From assembly GCA_036785705.1 (NCBI GenBank), contig JAWUZG010000084.1:6445001-6509000 (forward strand): a DNA stretch of 64,000 nucleotides. Direction: 5' to 3'. This document shows positions 37,155-47,766 of the stretch, piece by piece. The DNA comes from Acanthornis magna (lineage: Eukaryota > Chordata > Aves > Passeriformes > Acanthizidae). A model generated the notes under the pieces. It was not told the origin of the DNA. It did not search any database and saw nothing but the letters and a program-made list of their open reading frames with translations. The translations under genes and the position numbers were made by a program. Position 1 is the stretch's first letter, and every line of letters begins with the position of its first letter.

Positions 37155-37839
37155 GTCGGTTTTGAAGTTATTTAGGGAAAGCCCAGAAACAACGTGCTCA
37201 TAAAGAAGGATGCATCCTGCTGACATGTTCTTCCTTTTCCAGGAACTGACGTTCTCGTCACATTGAGTGACACACAGAAGGGATATTGAGTTCTTAATAA
37301 TTGTGTGAAATAAAAAGGGGGAGGGAGACTGCAGTATTTGGGAATTTGGAGAGGAAATTCAGTTCCAGTCTTAGGAGTTGTTTCATTTTGCTTTAAGATT
37401 ACTAATTAAAATATGCAGTTTTAGAAAACTGTAGCTGAACAAAATACAGAACAAAATTCTCTTGGTTTCATGAAGCAAAACTATGCCTCACTAAATCTAT
37501 TAATATTCTTTGAATGCATAAACCAAACAGTGGATACAGCTGAAGTCACTGACATCGTTTATTTGAAGATTCCAAGTCCTTTGCCAAGCCCCGTCAAAAT
37601 AGGTCAAGGAAATTACAAGGCAAGGGATAGTCAGGAATCAGGTAATGATGAGGGGAGCTGAAAGAAATGGAAAGGTGCAAAACAAAAGTGTTCAGCACAG
37701 CAAAAGTGTTCCTTGCTAGAGATGAGAGAGAATGTTTATATGCAGTAAATACCAGCTGTAGGATTAACAAAATTGCAGATATTAGGACTATTTATCTAGT
37801 TAGGATCAGAAAAAAATCCTTGGGAGAGTTTTGTGAATG

Positions 37840-38330
37840 CAAATTAGTTGGATGAGTAGCAAGATGGCAGATGAAATTCAGTGCTGATGAATGCAAACCC
37901 ATGCATAGTGAAGGAAGTAATATGAACTGTGCATAAGCTCTGCTGTGTTAGGAATTAATTTTACAAATTTAGAAGACATCTGAGCAGTGTTTTGGACAGC
38001 AGAGCTGAAGATCTCTGGCTCAGTAAGCAACAGCTTGTGAGAAAAAGCAAAAGCTAAGATCTGTTAAGAATAGAATTATGGAAGTAAAATGCATAAACAA
38101 TAGTTCCCATGTTGCCTGGAACCACAGAAACAAGAAATTTGGGAATGATTTCTAGAAGGACAAGGTGGATGAAGAGCTCGTGGAGGTGTGTAAGAAATAT
38201 GTTGGTATGTCTTTCTTCATCATCTGGAACCTGGTATATTTTTCTCTCCTGTATAACTAAGGAATATTTCTGTAGAAGACAAAAGTCAGAAGGCAAAAAT
38301 TGGAAGCAATGTTAAATGCTCAGAAAACCT
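37840..38330 (+). mobile_element. Ancient CR1-like LINE remnant
   Basis: The order of short matches follows the post-palm ORF2 region of old sauropsid CR1/L3-type LINEs. First comes ATGGCAGATGAAATTCAGTG with TGATGAATGCAAA. A stretch near 37990-38010 then resembles the 'ttgtggacagttctctgaa' part. Next comes AAGCAAAAGCTAAGATCTGT for the usual 'aagcaaacagaatgttagga', and finally GTTCCCATGTTGCCTGGAAC for the 'catggtgcgcccacaccttg' part. Divergence is high and frames are broken. The identification rests on pattern order recalled from memory. Confidence 0.5.
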
Positions 38331-41300
38331 TTTTCTGAACAAGAAGTAGTAATTGTAGGATCCTGTGGTGCGTATAGGAGAAGAACAAATTCCTTCTTTT
38401 CACCAAGAGAGTCTTTCATTTACATCTTTTTATATAGGAAGGACTCATAGTAGTTTAAGGATTTGCAGGTTAATGAACGAAACCTTTTTAGCTCAGTAGT
38501 AGTAAATTTTTCCAAATCCTTTGACTCAGATAAATTTAATTTTGGATAGGAATTCCATATAGAAGGGAATGATTTTTTTGGTATTTGCTGTGCTTTTGTA
38601 ACAGCCTGCGAGATTCTGTATTTGCAGTGAGGCACCTGTTTGCCACTCAGGCTGAAGCTGAACACTGTGTTCATACACTGTTAGCCTGCCCCTCACTTTC
38701 TTATTAAGGGCTCATCCTTGTGCTTTAGACTGGTGGTGGCCTCTTAATTTATAAGTCACAGTTTATTAGAAGAATTGTATCTGAGCATCTCATATGATTA
38801 ATAAATGTTCTTCCTGCTTGAAACAAGTAAAGCAGAAATCCTGTTAAAAAATTACAGTGCTAATCAATGAATGAGGTGCTTTTGATTTAAATCATGTCCA
38901 TAAGTAAGTTCTGTGTAATACTAAACAAGCTTGGTAGATGCGTCCCATTAAATTTGGGGTTCACAGTGAATTTTAGGAAACAGCAAGATGCAGTTAATAC
39001 ATCAAATTAATTTCTGAGCAGCAGAACTATTTTAAAAAGGCTTTCTGGCTTAAGTGAGTTTCTGCCAATGAGTATTTTTCAGTTGTCTTCTCAATGCTGA
39101 GAATGGTTGTTATAAAAAAATACGACTGCCATGGCTATTGCTTACTCTTGTGGTTCAAGGTTCTCACTTGGCACCATTGCCAAAAAAGCAAACCATTGTG
39201 AAGATGCACATGAAAATATCTTGAGATAAAGCTCAAGGTAATTCTGAGATAGAGGTATCTGTTACTGATGACTGTTGTATGCATTTTTGTGGCATAGATG
39301 AATTAAGCACTTGTTTGTTTTTTAGAAATGTTCTGGTTTGGAGTAGAAGCTGGCTTTACAGCTGTGTCTGTAGGAAATCAGTTTGGAATCAATGTGACTC
39401 TTAGATACAAGAGATAAATAATAGTGACTCAGTTTTTGAGAAAAAGTTCTCATTATTAAAAATAAGTGTTGTTCATATGTTTCTAGCAGATACAGGATTT
39501 TTCCATTTGGATTTCTAAAAATTTGTATCCTAAATTGAAAGTTTTCATTTTTGGTGTGTGTCTTGGTGATGCTCTTACACAAAGTATAGTGTAGTAAATT
39601 AAAAGTTTGGAAAAGCCACTGCTGCTTGATTTTGGTCCAAGGCTAATGTAATGTCTGCCAGCTTTTGTTCCTTAATGTATTTTTTTCATCTAGTGTGTTT
39701 GCCTTTGCTACTTAATTATGCTAATATTTCTTATATCCGTATTTCTGCTAGAGAAGCTGTTAGAACTCAAAACCTTTGGTTCTGGGGATTGCTGGGAGTG
39801 TAGCTCTTGCACACCTAGCTTTAAGGATGGCCTTCACTGTTCAAATCCTTTTGTAGTGTAATGAGTACATACGTAAGCAGAGAGTGACAACTTTCATTTT
39901 TCCAGTAATTAATCTAGCAGTGGGTGATAGACAGAAGCCACTTCACATAAAACTGGATGGAATGAAAAGATCATCCTAAAATACAGTCCAAGGTGTTGTA
40001 GACCTTTCTGTTCTGAAGTCACGGAGAGAAACAAGGAGGAACACATCAAGGAATATTCAGTGCATCATCAGATGATTCTGATAATCACAGAACACTAGAG
40101 CCCTGTATTTGGCAAGTGAAGAGGTGATTGTAGGATATTGTTGTACAAGACATTCTGGCTGTGAAGGAAGAGAGGTTGGTGACTGGGATGTCTCTGTAGT
40201 TCTGGTCATTGGGTTGTTCCTTCAGTTCCATTATCCTCACATTACCCCCAGAAACCCAGGATGCAATTTACCTCCGGGGAGATAATGAATAAGGCTGTTC
40301 AAGTTCTCAGGCTCAAAGAATCCCTCTGTTTAGTGCTATAAAACTATGTTTGATATCCCCAAAGTCAGGTTACTTTTCAGAGTGTCTTTTCTGCATTTCT
40401 CACCGTGGGTTAATGTATGGAATACTGACACGTCTAGAACATGTTTTTTTGAGATGCAAAGCCTGCTTATCTTGGATAGAAAGCACAAACCCAGTAGCAA
40501 GTGCAGAGATTTGCAATTAGTGCTTAATGCTCCCAGTTGTTTAGCCAGCACTCAGCAGGTGCAGTGTATCACCTTCCCTTTCCAAGGGCTGGGAACTGAG
40601 AGCTCTGGGAATGCCCCATCACTTAGCTCAGCTTTTCAGTCTGCAATTGAGCTGTTTGACACTTTGTGGCTCAAGGAAGCGACTCCTCTGAGTAGCTTCC
40701 TAGGCTCCTCATTAAATAGCTTCCCCTGCTTGGGTTGTCAATAGCTTCCTGAAGAGGATACTGGCGCTGTCTCTGTGCCTGAAGCTGGCTGTCTCTAAAA
40801 CATCAATCCCTTTTAACATTGGTAATAACTGTAGAAAGGGACGCTTTTCTGCAGGGAGGAAGTTATGTCAGCATGTTACTCTCTCAGAGGCTACAAGTTA
40901 AAACTGCAGCAAACCAAAAAACCCTACCACCAGCAGCCAGGGAACCCTTTACAATCCTCAAGGCTTTTCCGCCTCATTAGGCATGGCTTCAGTAGGGGAA
41001 CGTAAGGGTGTACATGCAGTGTGTGTGCCAAAACAGGAGATTGTATGCACAGAGACTTGTGGAATATTTAACACCTCTGCTGGGCAGTACAAAAGCATTG
41101 GTAAGCAATGGGTGGCAGGTTAGCTCAGAATTTTGGTGTTGGTTAAATGCATTTGACTAAGAGGGTACAAGGAGCTGTGTTTGTGTGATAAAGAAATTAA
41201 TTTGCTTATAAAGTTGAATTCAATCTGTATATGCCTCTGTGTATTCAAGTCATGCAGAAATGATCAGCCTTTGTGATTTGCCACCTGTTTTGAGTTAGAG

Positions 41301-42359
41301 GAAATCTAAGGCTGTCTGAAGGCACATATTTTCAGGCCTCATTTTTTTGGGAAAAATGCAGGCAGGAGATGCATGTTCTTCTGTCCTAAGAATACTGACT
41401 GGGTACATTTAGGTTCTTTCTTAAATTCTTGTATACATTCTATTTAACTACATCGCAAAACTTTTTGGTCTTTTTCAGAAGACTAAATACTTTTCTCTGC
41501 ATAGCTGGATAATGTCTTTGTGCTGGAATAGAGTTGTGAATGTATGAATTTCTGTTCTGTCATCTAAAACATTGATTTTTGAATCATGTTCAAATAAGAG
41601 TATCATATACTAGTTTTGATTCAGTTGACAGATCTAGGATATGAGAATACATCTGTGTGAGTAAATTCACATATGTCTGCCTCTTTAATCCACGGTGTTA
41701 TCAACCTTTATTAATGCTAATATTTTAAAGCATTATAATTAAATTTAAAAAACCCAATCCTCCTTTCTGCCTTGTATCAGTTTCAGACAGGAGTGACTGC
41801 TACTAAAAGTGCTCTGCTAATTACAAATAATTCTCTGTTCAAATGCATACAATACTTTATCTTGTACAGACTGGTGACTTGCACTGAGGTGGTCATACTA
41901 ATATTCATGCCAGTGGTACACTTTTAAGCACATACATTGCTTGGAGGATTAAGTGTTCCTTATATCATAGAGCTCTTCATAAAACAAACACACAGACTTC
42001 AAGGTTTGGAATGTAGTCTCTAGTATCACATTGCCTGTTTGTCTCTGCTGCTTATGCATTGTGCTTTTTTAGTCAGAGGAATGTATGGTAGTCAATTTCA
42101 GCTTTTGTTTTCAATTTATTTGTTTTATAAGTATAACCCAATTATTTGTCCTTTTGAAAGGGGAGAAACTAAAGATACATGCACAAAAATTAGAACTATG
42201 CTTTTAAAAGTCTGACGTTAATGTACATGGCAGAACCTACTAAAAATTGTAATTTACTGAATTATCCCATATGTCTCTGTTTTTCATGCTGAAACTTGTC
42301 CCTGTTGCCTGGAGAAAGATACATGTTGTGTCCACCATCAAAAACTGTGAAAAACAGTG
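38331..42359 (+). other. SBF2: SBF2 intron 2, unique segment
   Basis: This is AT-rich unique sequence with somewhat higher GC near 40540-40740. The 132-codon ORF at 40346-40744 has no domain I recognise. No repeat, RNA gene or exon is supported. Confidence 0.55.
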
Positions 42360-42535
42360 TCTGCAGGAGGCAGACTGCAGCACAATCAGATTTGCAGATG
42401 ATGCGAAACAGAGGGGTGCAGTTGAATGCAGAGATGTCGTTCAGATCAACCTGGACAGGCTGAAGGAATGTTCTAACAGGAACCCCAGGAAATTCAGCAA
42501 AAATTTTTGTATGGGTCATCTCTGTAAGTTTATAG
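42360..42535 (+). mobile_element. CR1 reverse transcriptase fragment (FADD box)
   Basis: The plus-strand frame at 42271-42672 contains Arg-Phe-Ala-Asp-Asp-Ala-Lys near 42390, the FADD version of the reverse transcriptase catalytic box. It continues in the CR1 manner with an Asn-Leu-Asp-Arg-Leu block and a Phe-Ser-Lys-Asn block that corresponds to the usual Phe-Asn-Lys. The catalytic Asp pair is kept but the surrounding domain is missing. It probably belongs to the same insertion as the CR1 3' part at 42791, with the sequence between them either decayed or replaced. Confidence 0.75.
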
Positions 42536-42790
42536 AGCTAAATGAAGCCACCACTCATGTCCAAAACCTCTCAGTGTTATACTCTGACATGCAGTTCATT
42601 TACCAATTCCATGATAAAGTTTCTGGAGTAGCTCATCTTGGTTTTTTTATTTTGGGGTGTGGAAACTCGTAAACGTGTCTTGCCGAGTTGCTGTCCTTTT
42701 CCAGAAAAGCCACACTTCACTGATCAGCAACTCCCAGAGTGTGGATAAACAGCTGAAGGCACCAAACTCTTTGGTTTCCCTGAGCTTTCC
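42536..42790 (+). other. SBF2: Unassigned spacer between two CR1 parts
   Basis: About 250 bases separate the CR1 reverse transcriptase piece from the CR1 3' piece and do not read as CR1 to me. They may be a later insertion, an unrecognised repeat or strongly decayed CR1. Confidence 0.4.
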
Positions 42791-43446
42791 ATTCAAGTGC
42801 CTCAAAAGAAGTGTGGCTGCACCAGAGACACTGTCACCAGCAGGCTGAGGGGACTCACAGCCCCTCTCCTCCACTTTTGGGACACCCCACCTGCAGTGCT
42901 GCTCCAGCTCTGGGGAGCCGGCATAGCAAGGACATGGAGCTGTTGCACTGAGTCCAGAGGAGGCCACCAAGATGATCAGAGGGATGGATCACCTCTCCTG
43001 TGAGGAAAGGTTTGAGAGAACTGGGATTGTTCAGCCTGGAGAAGAGAAGGCCTCAGCGTGGCCTAATTGCAGCCTTCCCGTACCTGACGGGAGCCTACAG
43101 AAAAGATGGAGAGAGACTTCTTAAAAGTGCGTGTCGTGACAGGACAAGGGGAATGGCGTCAAACTGAAAGAAAGTAGGTTTAGATTGAAAATTTGGAAAC
43201 AATTCTTTTTGTGAGGGTGGTGAGGCACTGGCACAGGCTCCCCAGAGAAGCCATGGCTGATCCATCCCTGGAAGTGTTCTAGGCCAGGTTGGATGGGGCT
43301 CTGAGCAACCTGATGGGGCTCTGAGCAACCTGATGGGGCTCTGAGCAACCTGATCTACTGGGAGTTGTCAACACCCATGGCACAGTTTTCAGCCTAGATG
43401 ATCTTTAGGGTCCCTTCCAACCCAAGCCATTCTAGTGTTCGATGAG
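42791..43446 (+). mobile_element. CR1 LINE 3' fragment
   Basis: It runs from the ORF2 segment AAGTGCCTCAAAAGAAGTGT through the 'CAGTGCTGCTCCAGCTCTGG' block and CAGCCTGGAGAAGAGAAGGC. The final stretch is GGTGAGGCACTGGCACAGGC, TCTTTAGGGTCCCTTCCAAC and a degraded tail (ATTCTAGTGTTCGATGA). Small duplications have grown inside it: GTGGCTGCACCAGAGACACT looks inserted near 42812, and a 20-base unit is present three times at 43292-43351. Frames are broken. Confidence 0.94.
43292..43351. repeat. 20-base unit in three perfect tandem copies within CR1
   Basis: GATGGGGCTCTGAGCAACCT is present three times head to tail without a mismatch. CR1 normally carries this unit once, at the very end of ORF2. Perfect identity implies a recent or ongoing expansion. 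Confidence 0.97.
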
Positions 43447-46400
43447 CTTTTATAAACTGTTGGCTGATAGGTGTGCTGTGGGCCTGTGTAATTCTTCATA
43501 GAGACCCAGTTTCACCTTTTCCTCTCTTGGGTCTGAGTTTATTCTTTCACTTCAGCAGCTGGAGAAGTGACAGAATAAACTTCTCACTGACCAGCATGCC
43601 TGCTGCTGCATGCTTCATCACCGAGAGAAGATTTTGAAGTGATGAAGACTCTGCTAATGCTAATAAGTGGAGATTTCTGTAGCTGTGAATGGTTCCCATT
43701 AAACAGAAGGACTTTTCTATCTGTTGGGTTTGACTGCCTAAAAATAACCGGCTGATATGTAGAATTTATCGTGGTGGTGTAATTTTTGAATTCATAATGC
43801 ATTTCTGTTAGTACTAAAAAAAGGAAGTTAATTTTTCATCTAGATACACTGACCTTGAAAGTTGCGGAATGTAGTAAAGATTACATCAAGATTATGACAT
43901 TCTTAGTCAGGATAAATATGCACCATGATGGTTTTATGCTTTAGTAAAGTCTGCTAAACCTTCAGCAGCACATTGACAACCATCCAGAGTGAATTTTCAT
44001 TACGCTTATCCAAACAATTTTTATAATCTTAGCAAGCATACTCCATCTCGAGGTTTATTTAGATGAATAATGTTTCAGATTTAGCTGATCAAGATAACTG
44101 CTTGGGAAGAAATAGCTCTTTATGTGGAAAGATTTCTGTCCTTTTCACTGCTTGTCTCTGTATTTGCTGGTACTGGGCTCAATAAAAATAACTTTCTTCA
44201 TCGCTCCACACAGGGTAGGTGTGTATTTCAGAGACCTGCGAGCCCAGCTCTCCCTGAGTGCAGAGCCAATTGTAAGAATGCACGTTCTTCCAGCTCAGGG
44301 GAAATTCCAGAGCAAACTGGATAATCTCTCTGTTGTCTCTTCGACTATTCTGGCTGTTCGGTGTTTTCTAAACTTTAACAGGAAACCTTCTCATCACTGC
44401 CAGTTTTCCAGGATTCATCTGTGGGCTACCCCCTGTGGAGCACCAAAGGCATTTTACTGGGGAAAGCATACCATGGCTTTAGCCTCTCTGGCAGACTTTA
44501 AACTGTGCATGGTTCAGGAGATTATTTTTCTATAGGCATTTTCATAATTTTAAAAGAGAAGCATATTCTTGGGAAAGGCTGTTGCTTTCAGGACTTGTGC
44601 CTAGAGGACTTTGCCATAGTATGTCTAGGATCACTTGGGAAGATGGGAGATGGCAGACGTGGATGGTTTTGGGAAATTGGACCATATCAGAATGATTCTG
44701 CTTTCAGGCTGGTCTGCTGTCTAACAGAGACTGGGGTTGTGACAGGGAGGGTGTTATTGCTGAGGTCACTTGCTCTTCAGGACTCCAGATGTTAGGCTAT
44801 TCCTGCTCCTCCTGCTGTGTGGGATCATGGAGATTTACCTGTGTGCCCACTGGGCACCATGAATTCTGCTGCCAGCTTTAGTGCTGCACGGAGCTGTTTG
44901 CATCACCGAAGATACGTAGCTTTCCAAAATTGTAATATGAATCATGTACAGGAGGTTGGTAGTGAAATTGTAAATTTGAACTGTGCTGGGGACCTGAAAA
45001 ATAAGGCATGCCAGTTTTATTCTGCATTCCATAAAAACATGTGGTAGAGGGGCCGGATTTGCGTTGCCAGAGATGTTGTCATGTTTACACTTTATTCTCA
45101 ACAGAAGAGATTCTAATTACTGTACTGTGAGTGAAATTAGACCACCTCATTGAGAAGCTGAGGTTCTTTCTTTTTGTGTTCTTATATCCACATTTTATTT
45201 CTTAAAATTTTATACCACAGCTTTACACCTCTGCTTTGGTGATTGGTGATACATTTTCTGTAGGAACAGAATTGTTGCATGTGCCAGAGAAAAACAATCT
45301 AGGACAAGTGCAAAAGGATTCAATAGAAATAGTGTGAAAGGTTCCATATGATACACTTTTTGCAAAAGGGAAAACAGTAATTAAAATACAACTATTAAAA
45401 GCAGATTTCTATTAAATGAAACTTGATAATGTTATCTAAGATCTATCAAAAAGATACTTATCTCTCTATCTGCATACCAGTTTCCTACTATGGCAGGACT
45501 TTTGGTGTGAGTAAAAATCCTTTCCTGGGCTGCATAGGTGCTCTGACACTGGACAGCCATATCCCTACACAGAGCTGTCCAGGCTTAGCGTATTTGAGGT
45601 ACACATTAACTGTGCCTTGGTGCAGTTCCTGTAAAGTGGCCACTGTCCAGCTTCCATGTTAGCCTGCTTTAGGAAGCAGTCCCACCCCTTTCTGCCTGTG
45701 TGCAGGGGAAGTGATACTGGCCTGGGGTGGGCTGTGCCTCAAATCCGTTGGGAAATCTGTGTGTTGTGCTTCTAAATCTGGAGCAGCGGCACGTGCAGGA
45801 TAGAAATGATTGCAGTGGTTTCTGCATTGCCAGCTGCAGCCTCACTGGGTCTGTTAGCTTCAGATATGAGCTCAATCCCTAGGAGACTATTCCCACAACA
45901 TTCACTTTCCAATGCTCAGACCCAGGCAAGCTGTCTGGAATTAGAGCTGTCATGGTCGCTTTTGAGTGAAATTAGTAAGTTCCACCCTGGAGACTGTGTA
46001 AAAGTTCTTCCCAAATGGCAATGGTGTTGTTAGGCTTATTGATCTATATGCAATTTTGTCATCAGTTTGTAACCTAACAGCATAAAAAACAGAAAACTTG
46101 AGTCTTTGGGTAAAGCTGAAGGAGGGTTGTTTTTCTGTTGGTTTGTTTTTTGCTCATTTGTTTCTGGGCTTAGAAAGGAACGTAGTCGATTGAATTCACA
46201 TCTGGTTGGCTGATTTTCTTTATGGAAAAACTCCAAATTCATTGTGAAGATTAGAGTAAGCGTTTATGGGTTTTCAGGATTTTGAATGGAATTTGAAGTA
46301 TTGTGTTTTCAAGCAGTGGACAAATCAGTTTTCTCATAGGTATTGGTTCGTGTTCTAATTTTGGCATTTCTTTGTCTACTTTCTAATTTTAAAAATTGTT

Positions 46401-47491
46401 TTATGCTTCATGTTTTGTCTTGGGATTTCATAATGTGCTCACTCTTTTTGCAAAAATGCACACAAATTCATTGAAGTTCCTCATGACAAAAAGTTCTCAT
46501 CTGAAAATTGTTGCCAAGTTAGTTGGAATCAACATATTTATCAAAAATAAGCAGCTTATTAATGAGAGTGGAATTTGCAAATCATAAAAAATTGATGAGT
46601 GTGTTAATATGCACGATTTGCTTTAAAAGAGAACAAACACGCTGTCGTACGACTGCCTTATTTTCTTCATAATAATGGTTAACAAATGTATCTGAAAGAG
46701 GTCTCATGAGCAAGATAAAGAAAATTTGGTTAGCCTGTGAAAAGTGCTAGCCAGCTAAAAATATCTTTCCTCTCAAACTGCATGAATCCCCTCTTTTGCA
46801 TTTAAATTTATAAATTGCGAAGTATATAGGTTTGGGGTTTTTTGTGCAAATTCCTCTGGAGTTTTAAATGTCCAGCATTGCAAAACTTCAGAGTTTTCCA
46901 TAGTTTTGGGTGGATGTTATTGACTTGTTTCTGGCATATCTCGACATCTTTATTCATATATGTTTCCTATAGGTGTACTGTTTTCCAAGAAGCTCAGACA
47001 CGGGAATCTCCCAGTAAACTCTTCTTGATCATCCCTATTTGAAAACTGAAATTTTTCCTTGCTTACAATCATTTCAAACTATCGCCTCACTTAGACTTTC
47101 TCATGCTTTGTGTTTTAGATATTTGTTGTTTTAAAGTGTAAGATCATATAGAAGTACTTTTCTGGTCCATACATCTCTCTGCTTATACAGTAGCCAAGAA
47201 TTGTGTTTGAACCTTGGTGCTGTTCCATGCAGGCAGATGAGTTAGGCTGCATTGTCTCATATTAAACCCCAGCCACTTGAGCCATCACATTGTTAAAAAT
47301 ACTGTAAGTATCTTTATAAAACAAAACAGTTGTGTGTTAAGGGTACACAAGAGTAGGATGCAGCTATTACGAATGTACTTAATTACTCATTTTGATAACT
47401 GTGATGCAAATGGCAGCCACGCAAAATGATCATGTGGTTATTTTTGACATTTTAATTGATTGGTTAAGACATGTTGTTTATTCTGGCTAAA
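43447..47491 (+). other. SBF2: SBF2 intron 2, unique segment
   Basis: This is AT-rich sequence with short moderately GC-rich parts near 44220-44320 and 45660-45880, but no recognised exon. ORFs of up to 137 codons (44122-44535) have no domain I know. The right end (47351-47480) has the look of a conserved regulatory element and includes the octamer-like ATGCAAAT. Confidence 0.55.
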
Positions 47492-47766
47492 GAATCACTG
47501 AATCACAGGATGGGGCAGGCTGGAAGGGACCACAGGGGTCATCCGGTCCAATCTCCCTGCTCAAGCAGGGCCATCCCAGAGCACATGGCACAGGATTGCA
47601 TCCCAATGGTTCTGGAATATCTCCAGTGAGGAGACTCAAACCTCTCTGGGCAGCCTGCTCCAGTGCTCGGTCACTGCACAGGGAAGAAGTTCTTCGTCCT
47701 GTTCAGGTGTAACTTCCTGTGCATCAGTTTCTGCCCAATGCCTCTTGTCCTATTAAAGAGGGTACA
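47492..47766 (-). mobile_element. CR1 LINE 3' fragment, antisense
   Basis: The plus strand starts with the reversed tail AATCACTGAATCACAGGATG, then GGCTGGAAGGGACCACAGGG and TGCTCAAGCAGGGCCATCCC. The antisense of the ORF2 end follows, with CTGGGCAGCCTGCTCCAGTG and GAAGAAGTTCTTCGTCCTGT. This subfamily, whose tail includes the gcaatcctgtgc text, differs from the plus-strand copies here. It is well preserved and clearly 5'-truncated. Confidence 0.94.

Noticed and set aside
40080..40100. CR1-tail-like AATCACAGAACACTAGAG
   Set aside because: The adjoining bases do not continue into the CR1 3' UTR in either direction, so chance similarity is more likely.
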